Of a stretch of 64,000 bases of DNA, positions 1 through 8,253 are shown piece after piece. Both the position numbers and the translations under genes were made by a program. Positions within the stretch are counted from its first letter, which is position 1. Each line of letters begins with the position of its first letter. The stretch comes from Lysinibacillus halotolerans (lineage in GTDB: Bacteria; Bacillota; Bacilli; Bacillales_A; Planococcaceae): contig NZ_RHLQ01000002.1 in assembly GCF_003711845.1 (NCBI RefSeq), forward strand, positions 79,117 to 143,116, written 5' to 3'. The notes beneath the pieces are model-generated. The model searched no databases, was not told where the DNA came from, and saw only the letters and a program-made list of their open reading frames with translations.

Positions 1-796
1 GTTCATATAATCGTTCATTTATTCTTCTTTTTCGATAGAGCATCATGCCCGTCTCCGAAACATCCTCTATCATCCCTTTATTGACAAAAGCACCAAAAAT
101 CATTCCTGCAACGGGGACCATTTGTAGCAGCTTTTTCCATCCGAACTGATCGCGATAGGTGAAAAATACTTCTTGCCAACCTTTTAATTGGCTAATCATA
201 CTCTCTGGCCCTTGATTTTTAGAATGATGCATATTTGCCAATTCCTTTAAAATCGCTTCTTTTCCAACAATGTCCGCTGAGGCAAATTGTAAGCATTTTA
301 CGATAAAGACCCGCTCTTGTTTCTCATTCGGATCATACCCATGAATAATCGCGATTTCTTGTAGCGTTTTTAATGCCATTCCTAAAATTAATGGAATATC
401 GATTACTAAAGTGAAAATTCCGCCAAATCCAGTAGATGCACCTTGTACAGTCGCTAATTTGCTTCGTTCACTTTGTAATTGGTGACTAATTTGAGTCATG
501 TCCTGAATTGGCATTTTGGCTATATCATCAATTGTTTCAATTGGATGAGTAGTAGATTTTTTTATCTTTTTAATCATTCCATTTTCACTAATTAAATATT
601 TACCACCTGTTTGAATATAACTTCCTAGTTCATTTACTAAAATGCCGATTTTCTCTTGTAAAAATTTAGGTGTTAGCTTATCAATTAATTTAAAAGGTAA
701 ACGACCAAGTTTTTCCCAAAAGAATAATCCTTTTTGATCTTCTTCCCATTTTTCAATTTCTGTTAAATAGGTTTGCAATTGTTCCTTCGATTCCAA
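1..796 (-). CDS. EcsC family protein, cut by the window's left edge
   Basis: I translated this frame by hand: it is open from a TTG at 796 (protein begins MESKEQLQTYL) down to position 1 with no stop, giving 265 residues, so the C-terminus lies outside the window. The sequence resembles the EcsC family of Bacillales: an N-terminal acidic helical stretch, then a small Gly/Ala-rich hydrophobic segment (STGFGGIFTLVIDIPLILG) and a second one near the end (VPVAGMIFGAFVNKGMIED). EcsC proteins are membrane-associated and their biochemical role is unknown. The TTG is preceded by a weak GGGGAAA ribosome site. No ecsA or ecsB is visible beside it, so this is probably a stand-alone paralogue. The gene is divergent from the nuclease-like gene at 961. 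Family call is fairly sure; function is not. Confidence 0.75.
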   Translation of the reverse strand, partial: MESKEQLQTYLTEIEKWEEDQKGLFFWEKLGRLPFKLIDKLTPKFLQEKIGILVNELGSYIQTGGKYLISENGMIKKIKKSTTHPIETIDDIAKMPIQDMTQISHQLQSERSKLATVQGASTGFGGIFTLVIDIPLILGMALKTLQEIAIIHGYDPNEKQERVFIVKCLQFASADIVGKEAILKELANMHHSKNQGPESMISQLKGWQEVFFTYRDQFGWKKLLQMVPVAGMIFGAFVNKGMIEDVSETGMMLYRKRRINERLYE

Positions 797-960
797 TGTG
801 ATTTCCCCAATCTATTGTCTTTTATTGTTTTACGTAATTTTAACTAAAATGTTTCATTCAAAGTATGTACAATAAATGAATATTCATTTTTTATAAAAAT
901 CTGACAATTAAGCGGTGAATTTTGGTAAACTAAGGCTAGAGAGAAGTAAGGGGGAAGTGG

Positions 961-1698
961 ATGGCTGAACAAACAGTAAGTGGTGTGTATCTTCAGGAAC
1001 ATTTTCGAGATTCTTTAATCATTGACCGCTATGATCCACAATTGGAACTTTTACGAAAAAGAAAACAGGAACAATTAAGAAGTCAACATATTGAAGATGC
1101 AGTAGTATGGAATGTATTTCGGACGTTTAATCAAATCGATCGAGCCCTTTGGATAAAACCATTATTTCAAACTTCTTTTCATTTGAACTTCCCTTATTCA
1201 ATGGACTCGATAAAAATCCAACTATGGAAAAGAATTAGACCACCAAAAAGTTACCCATTACCAGAAGGGCTGTCGGAAATTGATATTATTATTGAATCCG
1301 ATGAATTCGTTTGGTTTTTAGAAGCAAAATATAAATCTGACATTAGTTTCAGTACTACGCATCATTCAAAAAGAGACCAAATACTACGAAATATTGATGT
1401 CGGAACAAATTATGCAAGGAAGAAAGATTTTTATTTTTCTTTAATCATAATGGATAAATATTATAGTCCATATGGTTATCGTATGACAACAGAGTACCGT
1501 GATTCTATAGAAGGAATAGTAGGTTTACTACCACATAGAAAAACCCTCTCTAATTTAAAAGGAATTGAAGTTTTCACTTGGAAAGATGTTCAATCCCTCT
1601 TTAAAACGGTTTACTTATATAGTAAAAATAAATACGAAAAATATATAGCTGACCAAGCCAACTATTGGTTGTTGAAAAAATTGAATGACGAAAACTAA
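961..1698 (+). CDS. PD-(D/E)XK nuclease-like protein
   Basis: A 245-residue soluble protein with no signal peptide or membrane segment. The centre carries what looks like a PD-(D/E)XK nuclease core: Glu45 in a helix (HIEDAVVWN), then SEIDIIIES (Glu106, Asp108) and, on the next strand, FLEAKYK (Glu121-Ala-Lys123), followed by a helix with RDQILRNID (Gln140). That D...ExK...Q order is the standard metal-binding core of restriction-endonuclease-like enzymes. The C-terminal third ends in a Tyr/Lys-rich helix. It begins with ATG after GGGGGAAGTGG. It sits alone between an EcsC protein and an RNase H-like protein, with no methyltransferase or specificity subunit nearby. Possible roles are DNA repair, DNA processing or phage defence; the sequence does not decide between them. 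The fold call is inference from motifs. Confidence 0.6.
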   Translation: MAEQTVSGVYLQEHFRDSLIIDRYDPQLELLRKRKQEQLRSQHIEDAVVWNVFRTFNQIDRALWIKPLFQTSFHLNFPYSMDSIKIQLWKRIRPPKSYPLPEGLSEIDIIIESDEFVWFLEAKYKSDISFSTTHHSKRDQILRNIDVGTNYARKKDFYFSLIIMDKYYSPYGYRMTTEYRDSIEGIVGLLPHRKTLSNLKGIEVFTWKDVQSLFKTVYLYSKNKYEKYIADQANYWLLKKLNDEN

Positions 1699-1826
1699 TT
1701 ACTTTTAGGATATTCTTTTTGAAAAAGGAAGAAATAAATGTCCATTAATTATTCGACTACTATAGTAAAAGAAGGAATAAGTTGACCATAATAATAGGTA
1801 ACTGGAACAAAATTAGGAGGACTTCG

Positions 1827-2483
1827 ATGAAAATTACAATCGAATGGACATATAAAACAAATAATGGAGTAGAAACCGTTTTTCGATCCGATGAATTGCC
1901 GGTAGCCCATGCTTTAACTATAGGTGAGGATTTAGAGAAAACAGGTAGAGCGAAATCCATCACGTATATCGACCAACATGATAGTACATGGATGGTTAAA
2001 GAATTAAAAAAATATATACAAGAAATGGATACAGAACCCCACAACGTTCGTGTTTACTTTGATGGTGGATATGATATTCAAACAAGTCAAGCTGGTTTAG
2101 GTATCGTTATTTATTATGAACAAAATGGAAAGAACTATCGATTACGTCGTAATGCTCCAGCTGTGGGATTAAATTCGAATAATGAAGCTGAATATGCAGC
2201 ATTGCACTTAGCAATTGTTGAACTTGATTTATTAGATGTTCATCATCAAACAGTACAATTTATTGGGGATTCACAAGTAGTCATTAATCAAATGAGTGGG
2301 GAATGGCCAGCCTATGAGAAAGAATTAGTTAGCTGGGCAGATCGAATTGACATTAAATTAAATGAGTTAGGTATTACGCCAGAATTTGAACTCGTTCCTC
2401 GAAAATTAAATACCGAAGCCGACCGACTTGCCACACAAGCTTTACAAGGTACAGATATTACCGGCCAGATTGAATTGCAATAA
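1827..2483 (+). CDS. RNase H-like (reverse-transcriptase-like) protein, YpeP type
   Basis: This 218-residue protein has two parts. The first 70 residues form a small alpha/beta domain of unknown role. The rest is an RNase H fold with the four acidic catalytic positions in place: Asp79 (RVYFDGG), Glu120 (NNEAEYAAL), Asp148 (FIGDSQVVINQ) and Asp199 (KLNTEADRLA). RNase HI family enzymes cleave the RNA strand of RNA-DNA hybrids; Bacillales carry several such paralogues (YpdQ and YpeP in B. subtilis), some with little activity, so enzymatic function is likely but not certain. The frame is open from a TTG at 1782, but ATG 1827 has a perfect AGGAGG 6 bases upstream, so I chose it. A strong terminator follows directly. 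Confidence 0.8.
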   Translation: MKITIEWTYKTNNGVETVFRSDELPVAHALTIGEDLEKTGRAKSITYIDQHDSTWMVKELKKYIQEMDTEPHNVRVYFDGGYDIQTSQAGLGIVIYYEQNGKNYRLRRNAPAVGLNSNNEAEYAALHLAIVELDLLDVHHQTVQFIGDSQVVINQMSGEWPAYEKELVSWADRIDIKLNELGITPEFELVPRKLNTEADRLATQALQGTDITGQIELQ

Positions 2484-2488
2484 AGTGT

Positions 2489-2522
2489 AAAAAGACTTGT
2501 TAAATAAAACAAGTCTTTTTTA
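2489..2522 (+). terminator. Rho-independent terminator of the RNase H-like gene
   Basis: GACTTGTT and AACAAGTC form an 8-bp stem around a 6-base loop, flanked by A5 upstream and T7 downstream. It starts 6 bases after the stop codon. Confidence 0.9.
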
Positions 2523-2670
2523 ATACATAATATTATTATGTAAACTAATGATATTATTCTTTTTCTAGTATTTTTCTACAATTTTGTTCTATTTTATTTG
2601 TTCTTAGCATAAATAAAATAGGTGAGAAGTTCTATTATTTTTATACCAAATAGATTAGGAGGAAAGATAT

Positions 2671-4179
2671 TTGGAACAAGTAGTTGAAAAACGAATTGGT
2701 ATTAGTAGTTTATTAAACAAAGTAATTTCAGCAGAAGAGGCAGCATCGTTTATCCAAGATGGCAATATAGTCGGGATGAGTGGTTTTACCCGGGCGGGAG
2801 ATGCAAAAGTAGTGCCTTTAGCTTTAGCTGAACGGGCAAAAAATGAAAACTTGAAACTAGATGTTTATACAGGGGCATCCCTTGGTCCAGAAGTAGATAA
2901 AATTTTAGCTGAAGCAGGTGGAATACGTAAACGTGGACCATATCAAGGCGACGCAGCTATTCGAAATTTAATTAATACAGGGGAAGTGTTATATGTAGAT
3001 GCACATCTTTCCCATAATGCTGAACTCGTTCGTCAAGGAATTATTGGACCAATTGACTATGCCATCATCGAAGCAACCGCTATAACAAAGGACGGCTATC
3101 TCGTTCCAACAACATCCGTAGGGAACTCTCCAATTTTCGCCCAATATGCAAATAATATTATTGTTGAGTTAAACTTAGCCCATTCCGAATCATTAATTGG
3201 TGTTCATGATATTTATATTCCAGAAGTACAAGGTAAACGACAACCCATTCCACTTTTAAGTGCTACAGATCGTATAGGTGAAATTGGCATTAAAATTAAT
3301 CCGGAAAAAATAAAAGCTATTGTCATTTCCAACGAACAAGACGCTCCATCTTTAATTGTTGATCCAGATGATGAAACACAGGAAATGGCTAATCATTTAA
3401 TAAACTTCCTTCGCAGTGAAATTGAAGCAGGGCGTTTAACAAATAAATTAGCTCCTTTGCAATCGGGGGTTGGTTCTGTTGCCAATGCGGTTTTAGAAGG
3501 ATTTAAAGTTTCGGAGTTCGAAGATTTGATTATTTTCTCCGAAGTGTTACAAGATGCCGTCTTTAATTTAATCGATGCTGGAAAAGTTTCCTTCGCATCT
3601 TGCACTTCTATTACGATATCCGAAGAATTACAGAAAAAGGTTTATGGAAATATTGAGAAGTATGCTGACAAAATTATCATTCGACCACAGGAAATATCAA
3701 ATCACCCTGAAGTCATTCGTCGCTTAGGATTAATCGCCATTAATGCAGCCCTTGAAGTCGATATTTATGGTAACGTTAACTCAACTCATGTTGGCGGCAC
3801 GAAAATGATGAATGGAATAGGCGGTTCAGGTGATTTTACTCGCAATTCTCGTTTAAGTATTTTTGTAACAAAGTCTTATGCGAAAGGTGGTAAACTTTCT
3901 TCAATCGTTCCAATGGTAGCCCATCATGATCATACAGAACATGATGTTCATGTCATTGTAACGGAACAGGGTGTTGCAGACTTAAGAGGATTAGCACCAA
4001 AAGAAAGGGTACCATTAATTATTGAAAACTGTGTACATCCTGACTTTAAACAACAGTTGTGGGATTATTATAACGAAGCTGTTGAATTAACTGGAAATGC
4101 CCAAACACCACATAATTTGGAAAAAGCGCTTTCTTGGCATGTGAATGCTGCAAAAACTGGTTCAATGAAACTTTCATAA
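2671..4179 (+). CDS. Acetyl-CoA hydrolase/succinate (acetate) CoA-transferase
   Basis: A 502-residue class I CoA-transferase, close to the usual length (about 500) of succinyl-CoA:acetate CoA-transferases such as Cat1 and AarC. These enzymes move CoA between acetyl-CoA/succinyl-CoA and acetate/succinate through a glutamyl-CoA thioester. The likely catalytic residue is Glu291 in FSEVLQD, which matches the family's conserved S/T-E-V-x-Q-D motif. Other family signatures seen: GMSGFTRAGDAK (about 35-46), GVGSVANAV (about 267-275), NSTHVGGTKMMNGIGGSGDF (about 370-390) and a C-terminal LRGLAPKER. The start is TTG 2671, preceded by AGGAGGAAAGATA. It is a single-gene unit ended by the terminator at 4188. 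Hydrolase and transferase cannot be told apart from sequence; transferase is more likely by family. Confidence 0.85.
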   Translation: MEQVVEKRIGISSLLNKVISAEEAASFIQDGNIVGMSGFTRAGDAKVVPLALAERAKNENLKLDVYTGASLGPEVDKILAEAGGIRKRGPYQGDAAIRNLINTGEVLYVDAHLSHNAELVRQGIIGPIDYAIIEATAITKDGYLVPTTSVGNSPIFAQYANNIIVELNLAHSESLIGVHDIYIPEVQGKRQPIPLLSATDRIGEIGIKINPEKIKAIVISNEQDAPSLIVDPDDETQEMANHLINFLRSEIEAGRLTNKLAPLQSGVGSVANAVLEGFKVSEFEDLIIFSEVLQDAVFNLIDAGKVSFASCTSITISEELQKKVYGNIEKYADKIIIRPQEISNHPEVIRRLGLIAINAALEVDIYGNVNSTHVGGTKMMNGIGGSGDFTRNSRLSIFVTKSYAKGGKLSSIVPMVAHHDHTEHDVHVIVTEQGVADLRGLAPKERVPLIIENCVHPDFKQQLWDYYNEAVELTGNAQTPHNLEKALSWHVNAAKTGSMKLS

Positions 4180-4187
4180 TAAATAAG

Positions 4188-4219
4188 TGCGTGTTCCCAC
4201 TTTGAACACGCATTTTTTC
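4188..4219 (+). terminator. Terminator of the CoA-transferase gene
   Basis: TGCGTGTTC and GAACACGCA form a perfect 9-bp stem with a 7-base loop, then T6. The convergent GNAT gene ends in the T-run, so the hairpin may serve both sides. Confidence 0.88.
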
Positions 4220-4673
4220 ATTCAGACGACTTTTCTAATTGCCATTTTATCATGTGATTCTGCAAACCAACTTTTTCCATATTTAACTTTTCTAATACTC
4301 GAATGGAAGAATCATTATCCTCTATACACTCTGCGATAATCTTTGTCACATTTGAATTGGAAAATGCCCAATTTAGTAGTTCTCTCACTGCTTCTGTTGC
4401 ATAACCTTTATTTTGAAATGAAGGCAATATTCCATAACCTACTTCGACCGTATTTTCTAAATTTGGTTTACCTTTAAACCCAATATCCCCAACTATTTGA
4501 TTTGTTTCTTTCTCTATTACAAACCAAACACCCCATCCTAATAGTGAGGGGTCCTTATTCAGTTCGTCCAGATAGTTTTTTATATGTTGACCTAATGGAT
4601 AATTTGTTGAAACAGACGAAAAAAATTGTTTTGTACAAGGTAGGATTTTTAAATTTTTTGTATGTAATTCCAA
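4218..4673 (-). CDS. GNAT family N-acetyltransferase (RimJ/RimL type)
   Basis: A 151-residue GNAT-fold protein that would transfer an acetyl group from acetyl-CoA to an amine. The fold is recognised from the strand WFVIEKETNQIVGDIGFKG, the central VEVGYGILPSFQNKGYATEAV that forms the acetyl-CoA pyrophosphate loop (Q-N-K-G-Y-A in place of Q/RxxGxG/A), and the late strand motif IAECIEDNDSSIRVLEKLNM. Such short RimJ/RimL-like proteins modify ribosomal proteins, antibiotics or small amines; the substrate cannot be read here. Translation starts at TTG 4673, 8 bases after AAGGAGG. It is convergent with the CoA-transferase gene and divergent from the TetM-like gene, so it is probably monocistronic. 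Confidence 0.82.
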   Translation of the reverse strand: MELHTKNLKILPCTKQFFSSVSTNYPLGQHIKNYLDELNKDPSLLGWGVWFVIEKETNQIVGDIGFKGKPNLENTVEVGYGILPSFQNKGYATEAVRELLNWAFSNSNVTKIIAECIEDNDSSIRVLEKLNMEKVGLQNHMIKWQLEKSSE

Positions 4674-4864
4674 TATAATTCCTCCTTTTTATTTCAATTA
4701 AACAGCGTATTTTAATTATACTACTATTTATTGGAAATAAATGAGAATAAAATTGAAGTTCTTCGTAAATTTATCCAACTTTCCCCTTAAAACAGAGGAA
4801 TTTAATAAAAGGCTGACAATTTGCTACAATAAAATTAATGAAACAACGAGAAATGAGGATTTTT

Positions 4865-6817
4865 ATGTATAAAACAATTGGAGTACTGGCCCATGTAGAT
4901 GCTGGAAAGACAACCTTTTCAGAGCAGCTCCTTTACCATACGTTAAGTATTAAAGAAAGAGGTAGAGTGGATCATCAAGATGCTTTTTTAGATAATCATT
5001 CCATTGAACGTAAAAGAGGCATCACCATCTTTGCTGAACAAGGACGGATTCATTATAACAATGATACCTATACATTAATTGATACACCCGGACATGTCGA
5101 TTTTTCCCCTGAAATGGAGAGAGCCATCCGGGTAATGGATTATGCCATCCTTATTATAAGTGCGGTGGATGGCATTGAAGGTCATACAGAAACCGTTTGG
5201 CAATTATTAAAAAAATATGAAATCCCAACCTTTCTTTTTATTAATAAAATGGATAGGGAAGGGGCAGATTTACAGGCGATCATGGCTTCGATTCAAAAAG
5301 AATTGACTGACGATGTCTTATTGATAACAGAAAAAGTAACATCAGATTACATTTCTCAAGATGTAATAGAATGGCTCGCAGAAAGAGACGAAACTCTTTT
5401 GGAACAATATATGGAAGGAGTAATAGAATTTGAAAATTGCTTCCGCATTTTTTGTTCTATGATTCAGCATAGACAAGCCTTTGTTTGTATGGCTGGTTCA
5501 GCCCTGAAAGATATTGGAATTAAAGAATTTTTTGAGCAATTTGCATTATTAACAAAAACTTCATATCATACGGATGATCCTTTTAAAGGATTAGTATATA
5601 AAATTCGTCACGATGAAAAAAATCAACGGTTAACATTCTTGAAAGCATTACAAGGAACTTTACAGGTTCGCGATGAATTTTCCTTTGACGATGTTACTGA
5701 AAAAATAACAGAAATCCGTCTCTACAACGGACATCGCTTTGAAACAGTTCAAAGGGTAGAAGCTGGTGAAATCTTTGCAATTAAAGGCATTTCAAGAGCT
5801 CAAATAGGACAAGTAATTGGCAATAGTGTAGTGAATCAGGACGAATATGAACTTATACCAACCCTTCAGGCCAAAGTTGTGTATGAAGGTAGTGAGCATA
5901 TAAAAGAAATATTAAGTTACTTCCGAATTCTTGAAGCTGAAGAACCAACGTTGAAAGTTGTTTGGAATGAAAAATTTCAAGATATAAACGTCCATGTGAT
6001 GGGTGTTATCCAACTGGAAGTATTATTAGAAGTAATAGAATCCCGATTTGGTATTCAAGTTCAATTTGAAGATCCAAAAATTCTATATATGGAAACGATT
6101 CAACAACCAGTCATTGGCTATGGACATTTTGAACCATTGAAACATTATGCAGAAGTTCACTTAAAAATGGAACCCGCTCCACGAGGTTCAGGTATTCAAT
6201 TTAAAAATGAGTGTCACGCAGACGATTTGTCCGTTGGTCATCAACGATTAATCGAAAAACATTTATTTGAACGGGAACATCACGGTTTACTAACGGGATA
6301 TCCCATTACAGATATTTGTTTTACACTTTTAACGGGAAGAGCTCATCAAAAACATACAGAAGGTGGAGATTTTCGAGAAGCAACTTTCCGTGCCCTTCGC
6401 CAAGGATTGGAGAAAGCTGACAACCTTTTATTAGAGCCTTACTACCGTTTTAAAATGAAAGCCTCCATTGATTTAATGGGGCGAATGATGACAGATATTC
6501 AACAAGGAAGTGGTACATTCGATCCCCCAATAATTAATGAAGATCAAGTTACCATTATTGGAAAAGTACCTGTATCCACTTTCATGAATTACAGTACAAC
6601 TTTTGCGACCTATACAAATGGGAAAGGTTCACTATCCTTGCAATTTGCTGGTTATGATCTTTGCCATAATACAGATGAGGTTATCGAGCAAATAGGTTAC
6701 GATAAAAACGCGGATCCAGAGTATTCCTCATCTAGTATTTTTTGTGCCAAAGGAAAAGGTTATTCGGTCCCTTGGTATGAAGCGGAAAAAGCGATGCATT
6801 GCTTAAAAAAAGGATAA
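4865..6817 (+). CDS. TetM/TetO-type ribosomal-protection GTPase (EF-G-like)
   Basis: A 650-residue translational GTPase of the tetracycline ribosomal-protection branch. All G motifs are intact near the N-terminus: AHVDAGKT (G1), RGITI (G2), DTPGH (G3), NKMD (G4) and GSAL (G5). EF-G-like domains II-V follow; the C-terminal region with EPYYRFKMKA, GKVPVSTFMNYST and FATYTNGKGSLSL aligns by eye with the TetM/TetO C-terminus, and total length matches that family (about 640). TetM-type proteins bind the ribosome in EF-G fashion and dislodge tetracycline. Chromosomal Bacillales homologues are often annotated only as EF-G-like. The frame is open from ATG 4838, but ATG 4865 follows AATGAGG with good spacing and lies downstream of a TACAAT -10-like box at 4824, so I chose it. 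Resistance itself is not shown by sequence. Confidence 0.82.
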   Translation: MYKTIGVLAHVDAGKTTFSEQLLYHTLSIKERGRVDHQDAFLDNHSIERKRGITIFAEQGRIHYNNDTYTLIDTPGHVDFSPEMERAIRVMDYAILIISAVDGIEGHTETVWQLLKKYEIPTFLFINKMDREGADLQAIMASIQKELTDDVLLITEKVTSDYISQDVIEWLAERDETLLEQYMEGVIEFENCFRIFCSMIQHRQAFVCMAGSALKDIGIKEFFEQFALLTKTSYHTDDPFKGLVYKIRHDEKNQRLTFLKALQGTLQVRDEFSFDDVTEKITEIRLYNGHRFETVQRVEAGEIFAIKGISRAQIGQVIGNSVVNQDEYELIPTLQAKVVYEGSEHIKEILSYFRILEAEEPTLKVVWNEKFQDINVHVMGVIQLEVLLEVIESRFGIQVQFEDPKILYMETIQQPVIGYGHFEPLKHYAEVHLKMEPAPRGSGIQFKNECHADDLSVGHQRLIEKHLFEREHHGLLTGYPITDICFTLLTGRAHQKHTEGGDFREATFRALRQGLEKADNLLLEPYYRFKMKASIDLMGRMMTDIQQGSGTFDPPIINEDQVTIIGKVPVSTFMNYSTTFATYTNGKGSLSLQFAGYDLCHNTDEVIEQIGYDKNADPEYSSSSIFCAKGKGYSVPWYEAEKAMHCLKKG

Positions 6818-6920
6818 CATCACCATTTGATTATTCGTTTCATCGATTTAATTTGAGTATAAATGAATGAAAGAATACCAAACTAAATTGAAAATGAAAT
6901 AACAAATGGAGGTTTTTTGG

Positions 6921-7124
6921 ATGAAACAAAATCCACAACAAGTTCCTGGTAGACCGAAAAAATTTGTAAGTAAAGAGGAAATGATTCGTAATACGGAAGA
7001 AAATATACGCGAAGCTGAAATTAGTATGGAATTTGCTGGTGAAGAAGAGCTTGAACACCTTCAAGAAAAAAATGAACGTCGTAAACACGCAATAGAACGA
7101 GTGAAAGATGAACCATTAAGTTAA
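6921..7124 (+). CDS. tlp: Small acid-soluble spore protein, thioredoxin-like (Tlp)
   Basis: A 67-residue, highly charged, helix-rich protein. The stretch from about residue 23 (NTEENIREAEISMEFA) and the following EKNERRKHAIERVKDE match the conserved core of Tlp, a minor small acid-soluble spore protein made in the forespore under sigma-G. Tlp proteins are about 70-85 residues; this one is short at both ends. The start ATG 6921 has GGAGG 8 bases upstream. In B. subtilis tlp lies beside citB, whereas here aconitase is 54 kb away, so local order differs. The name is an old annotation and does not imply thioredoxin activity. A hairpin follows at 7131. Confidence 0.82.
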   Translation: MKQNPQQVPGRPKKFVSKEEMIRNTEENIREAEISMEFAGEEELEHLQEKNERRKHAIERVKDEPLS

Positions 7125-7130
7125 AATAAG

Positions 7131-7160
7131 GGCAATTGCATTATATGCAATTGCTCTTTG
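7131..7160. terminator. Hairpin terminator between convergent tlp and yitT-like genes
   Basis: GGCAATTGCA and TGCAATTGCT form a 10-bp stem with a 5-base loop. T-runs are moderate on both strands (TCTTTGTTACTTTTTT on the plus side, preceding A-rich on the other), so it can end either gene. Confidence 0.7.
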
Positions 7161-7169
7161 TTACTTTTT

Positions 7170-7769
7170 TCACGTCCGGACCATATCTACGATAGTTGTT
7201 GCAATAAAATATGTAATAATAGAAATTAATGCCCCTTTCCAACCAAACAATATAAGAGCAAAAAGAAAGATAAAAAAATTGATAATAAGAATTGATTCAC
7301 CAACAGAATAGGATGTTTTACTGGAAATAAGTAAAGCAAGTACGTCTGTCCCATCTAATGCTCCGCCATTACGTAAAACAATCCCAATACCTAATCCAAG
7401 TAAAATACCTCCAATAAAAATTAATAAAATGGGATTACCATTAAGGAAAGGTGGAAATATTTCCAGTAAACCCGTAGAAACGGTTAATGAAATGATGCCT
7501 AATGAAGTAGAAAAGGCAAAGCGTTTCCCTAAATAGTTATAGCCTAATAAAACAAAGGGGATATTTAATAAAAACAGTAAAAAGCTTAATGAAAATCCCA
7601 TCATTTCAGATAGCATCATGGATATACCGGTAATACCTCCATCAATTAATTCATTAGGAATAAGAATTACCTCCAGGCTAATGGCTGCCATGAGTGCCCC
7701 TATAATAATCCAAGGTATTTTAAAGAGGAGATCTAATACATAAAATTTAAACGAATTTGTAGATTTCAA
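7170..7769 (-). CDS. YitT family membrane protein lacking the DUF2179 domain
   Basis: A 199-residue integral membrane protein with five or six hydrophobic segments. It carries YitT-family signatures: ELIDGGITGISMMLS (about 40-54), a GKRFAFSTSLGI loop (about 82-93), GGILLGLGIGIVLRNGGALDGTD (about 120-142) and a final SIITYFIATTIVDMV. Full YitT proteins are about 280 residues and end with a cytoplasmic DUF2179 domain; this one stops exactly at the junction (TIVDMVRT, TGA) and runs into a hairpin, so it is a naturally short form rather than an obvious frameshift. The function of the family is unknown. The start is TTG 7769, after AAGGAGAACTTAC. Confidence 0.8.
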   Translation of the reverse strand: MKSTNSFKFYVLDLLFKIPWIIIGALMAAISLEVILIPNELIDGGITGISMMLSEMMGFSLSFLLFLLNIPFVLLGYNYLGKRFAFSTSLGIISLTVSTGLLEIFPPFLNGNPILLIFIGGILLGLGIGIVLRNGGALDGTDVLALLISSKTSYSVGESILIINFFIFLFALILFGWKGALISIITYFIATTIVDMVRT

Positions 7770-7949
7770 GTAAGTTCTCCTTATGTATTAAGAATAATAT
7801 TAATAAAAATTAGTGAGCAAATGTAAGTGATACCCCTATCAAACTATGAATTTTTATATAAGATGATACACAGTTTTAATTTTTTATTTTTATATTTACA
7901 AATCTCAAATGGAGGAGTAGAATAATCCCGTATTTCAAAGTTTCATATT
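7770..7949. other. Intergenic region ahead of the ktr riboswitch
   Basis: AT-rich spacer between the divergent YitT-like gene and the c-di-AMP riboswitch. I see no reading frame with a ribosome site. The promoter for the ktr leader should lie here, but no clear -35/-10 pair stands out. Confidence 0.5.
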
Positions 7950-8083
7950 ATCGGCCTAATCTCATATAGAGAACGGAGGACCCATTATTTTGGGGTTAAT
8001 TCTGCCATTGCAGAAGGGATGAGATCACTCTTTCGCCATCCTACCCGTCAGCTAACTTCGTCGGCTAAAGCGAAGGAGGTCAT
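7950..8083 (+). ncRNA. ydaO/yuaA-type c-di-AMP riboswitch
   Basis: The region matches the ydaO-yuaA consensus in order: CTAATCTCATATAGAGAACG (P2 hairpin), GGAGGACCC, TTGGGGTTAATTCTGCC, AGGGATGAG, the hallmark CCTACCCGTCAGCTAACTTC and closing GCGAAGGAGG. P1 can form between GGCCT (7953-7957) and AGGTC (8077-8081). This class binds cyclic di-AMP and turns off downstream genes, commonly potassium transporters and cell-wall hydrolases. A terminator follows at once and KtrB starts 170 bases later, so potassium uptake here should be shut off when c-di-AMP is high. Confidence 0.93.
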
Positions 8084-8088
8084 AGGAA

Positions 8089-8155
8089 CAGACCGCCTTA
8101 TTCAAGTATTTTTTGTTTTTATACAAAGGAGCTTGTTTAAATCGGTCTTTTTTTG
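8089..8155 (+). terminator. Riboswitch-controlled terminator before ktrB
   Basis: AGACCG pairs with CGGTCT, with TTATTCAAG partly pairing with CTTGTTTAA above a large loop, followed by T7. It lies directly after the c-di-AMP aptamer and is the probable expression platform. Confidence 0.8.
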
Positions 8156-8253
8156 ATGTCAAAAACGAGAACATTTAGATTAAAAGGATTATTTCCCTCA
8201 GGCAAAAGAGATAATTATTTAAGGTAAGAAACATTCAAAGTGAGGAAACGAAA

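Noticed and set aside
6840..7088. 82-codon minus-strand frame opposite tlp
   Set aside because: Phe-rich product typical of the antisense of a Lys/Glu-rich gene, with no ribosome site; a shadow of tlp.
7170..7769. Frameshift or truncation of yitT
   Set aside because: No continuing DUF2179 sequence in other frames before the hairpin; the stop appears natural.
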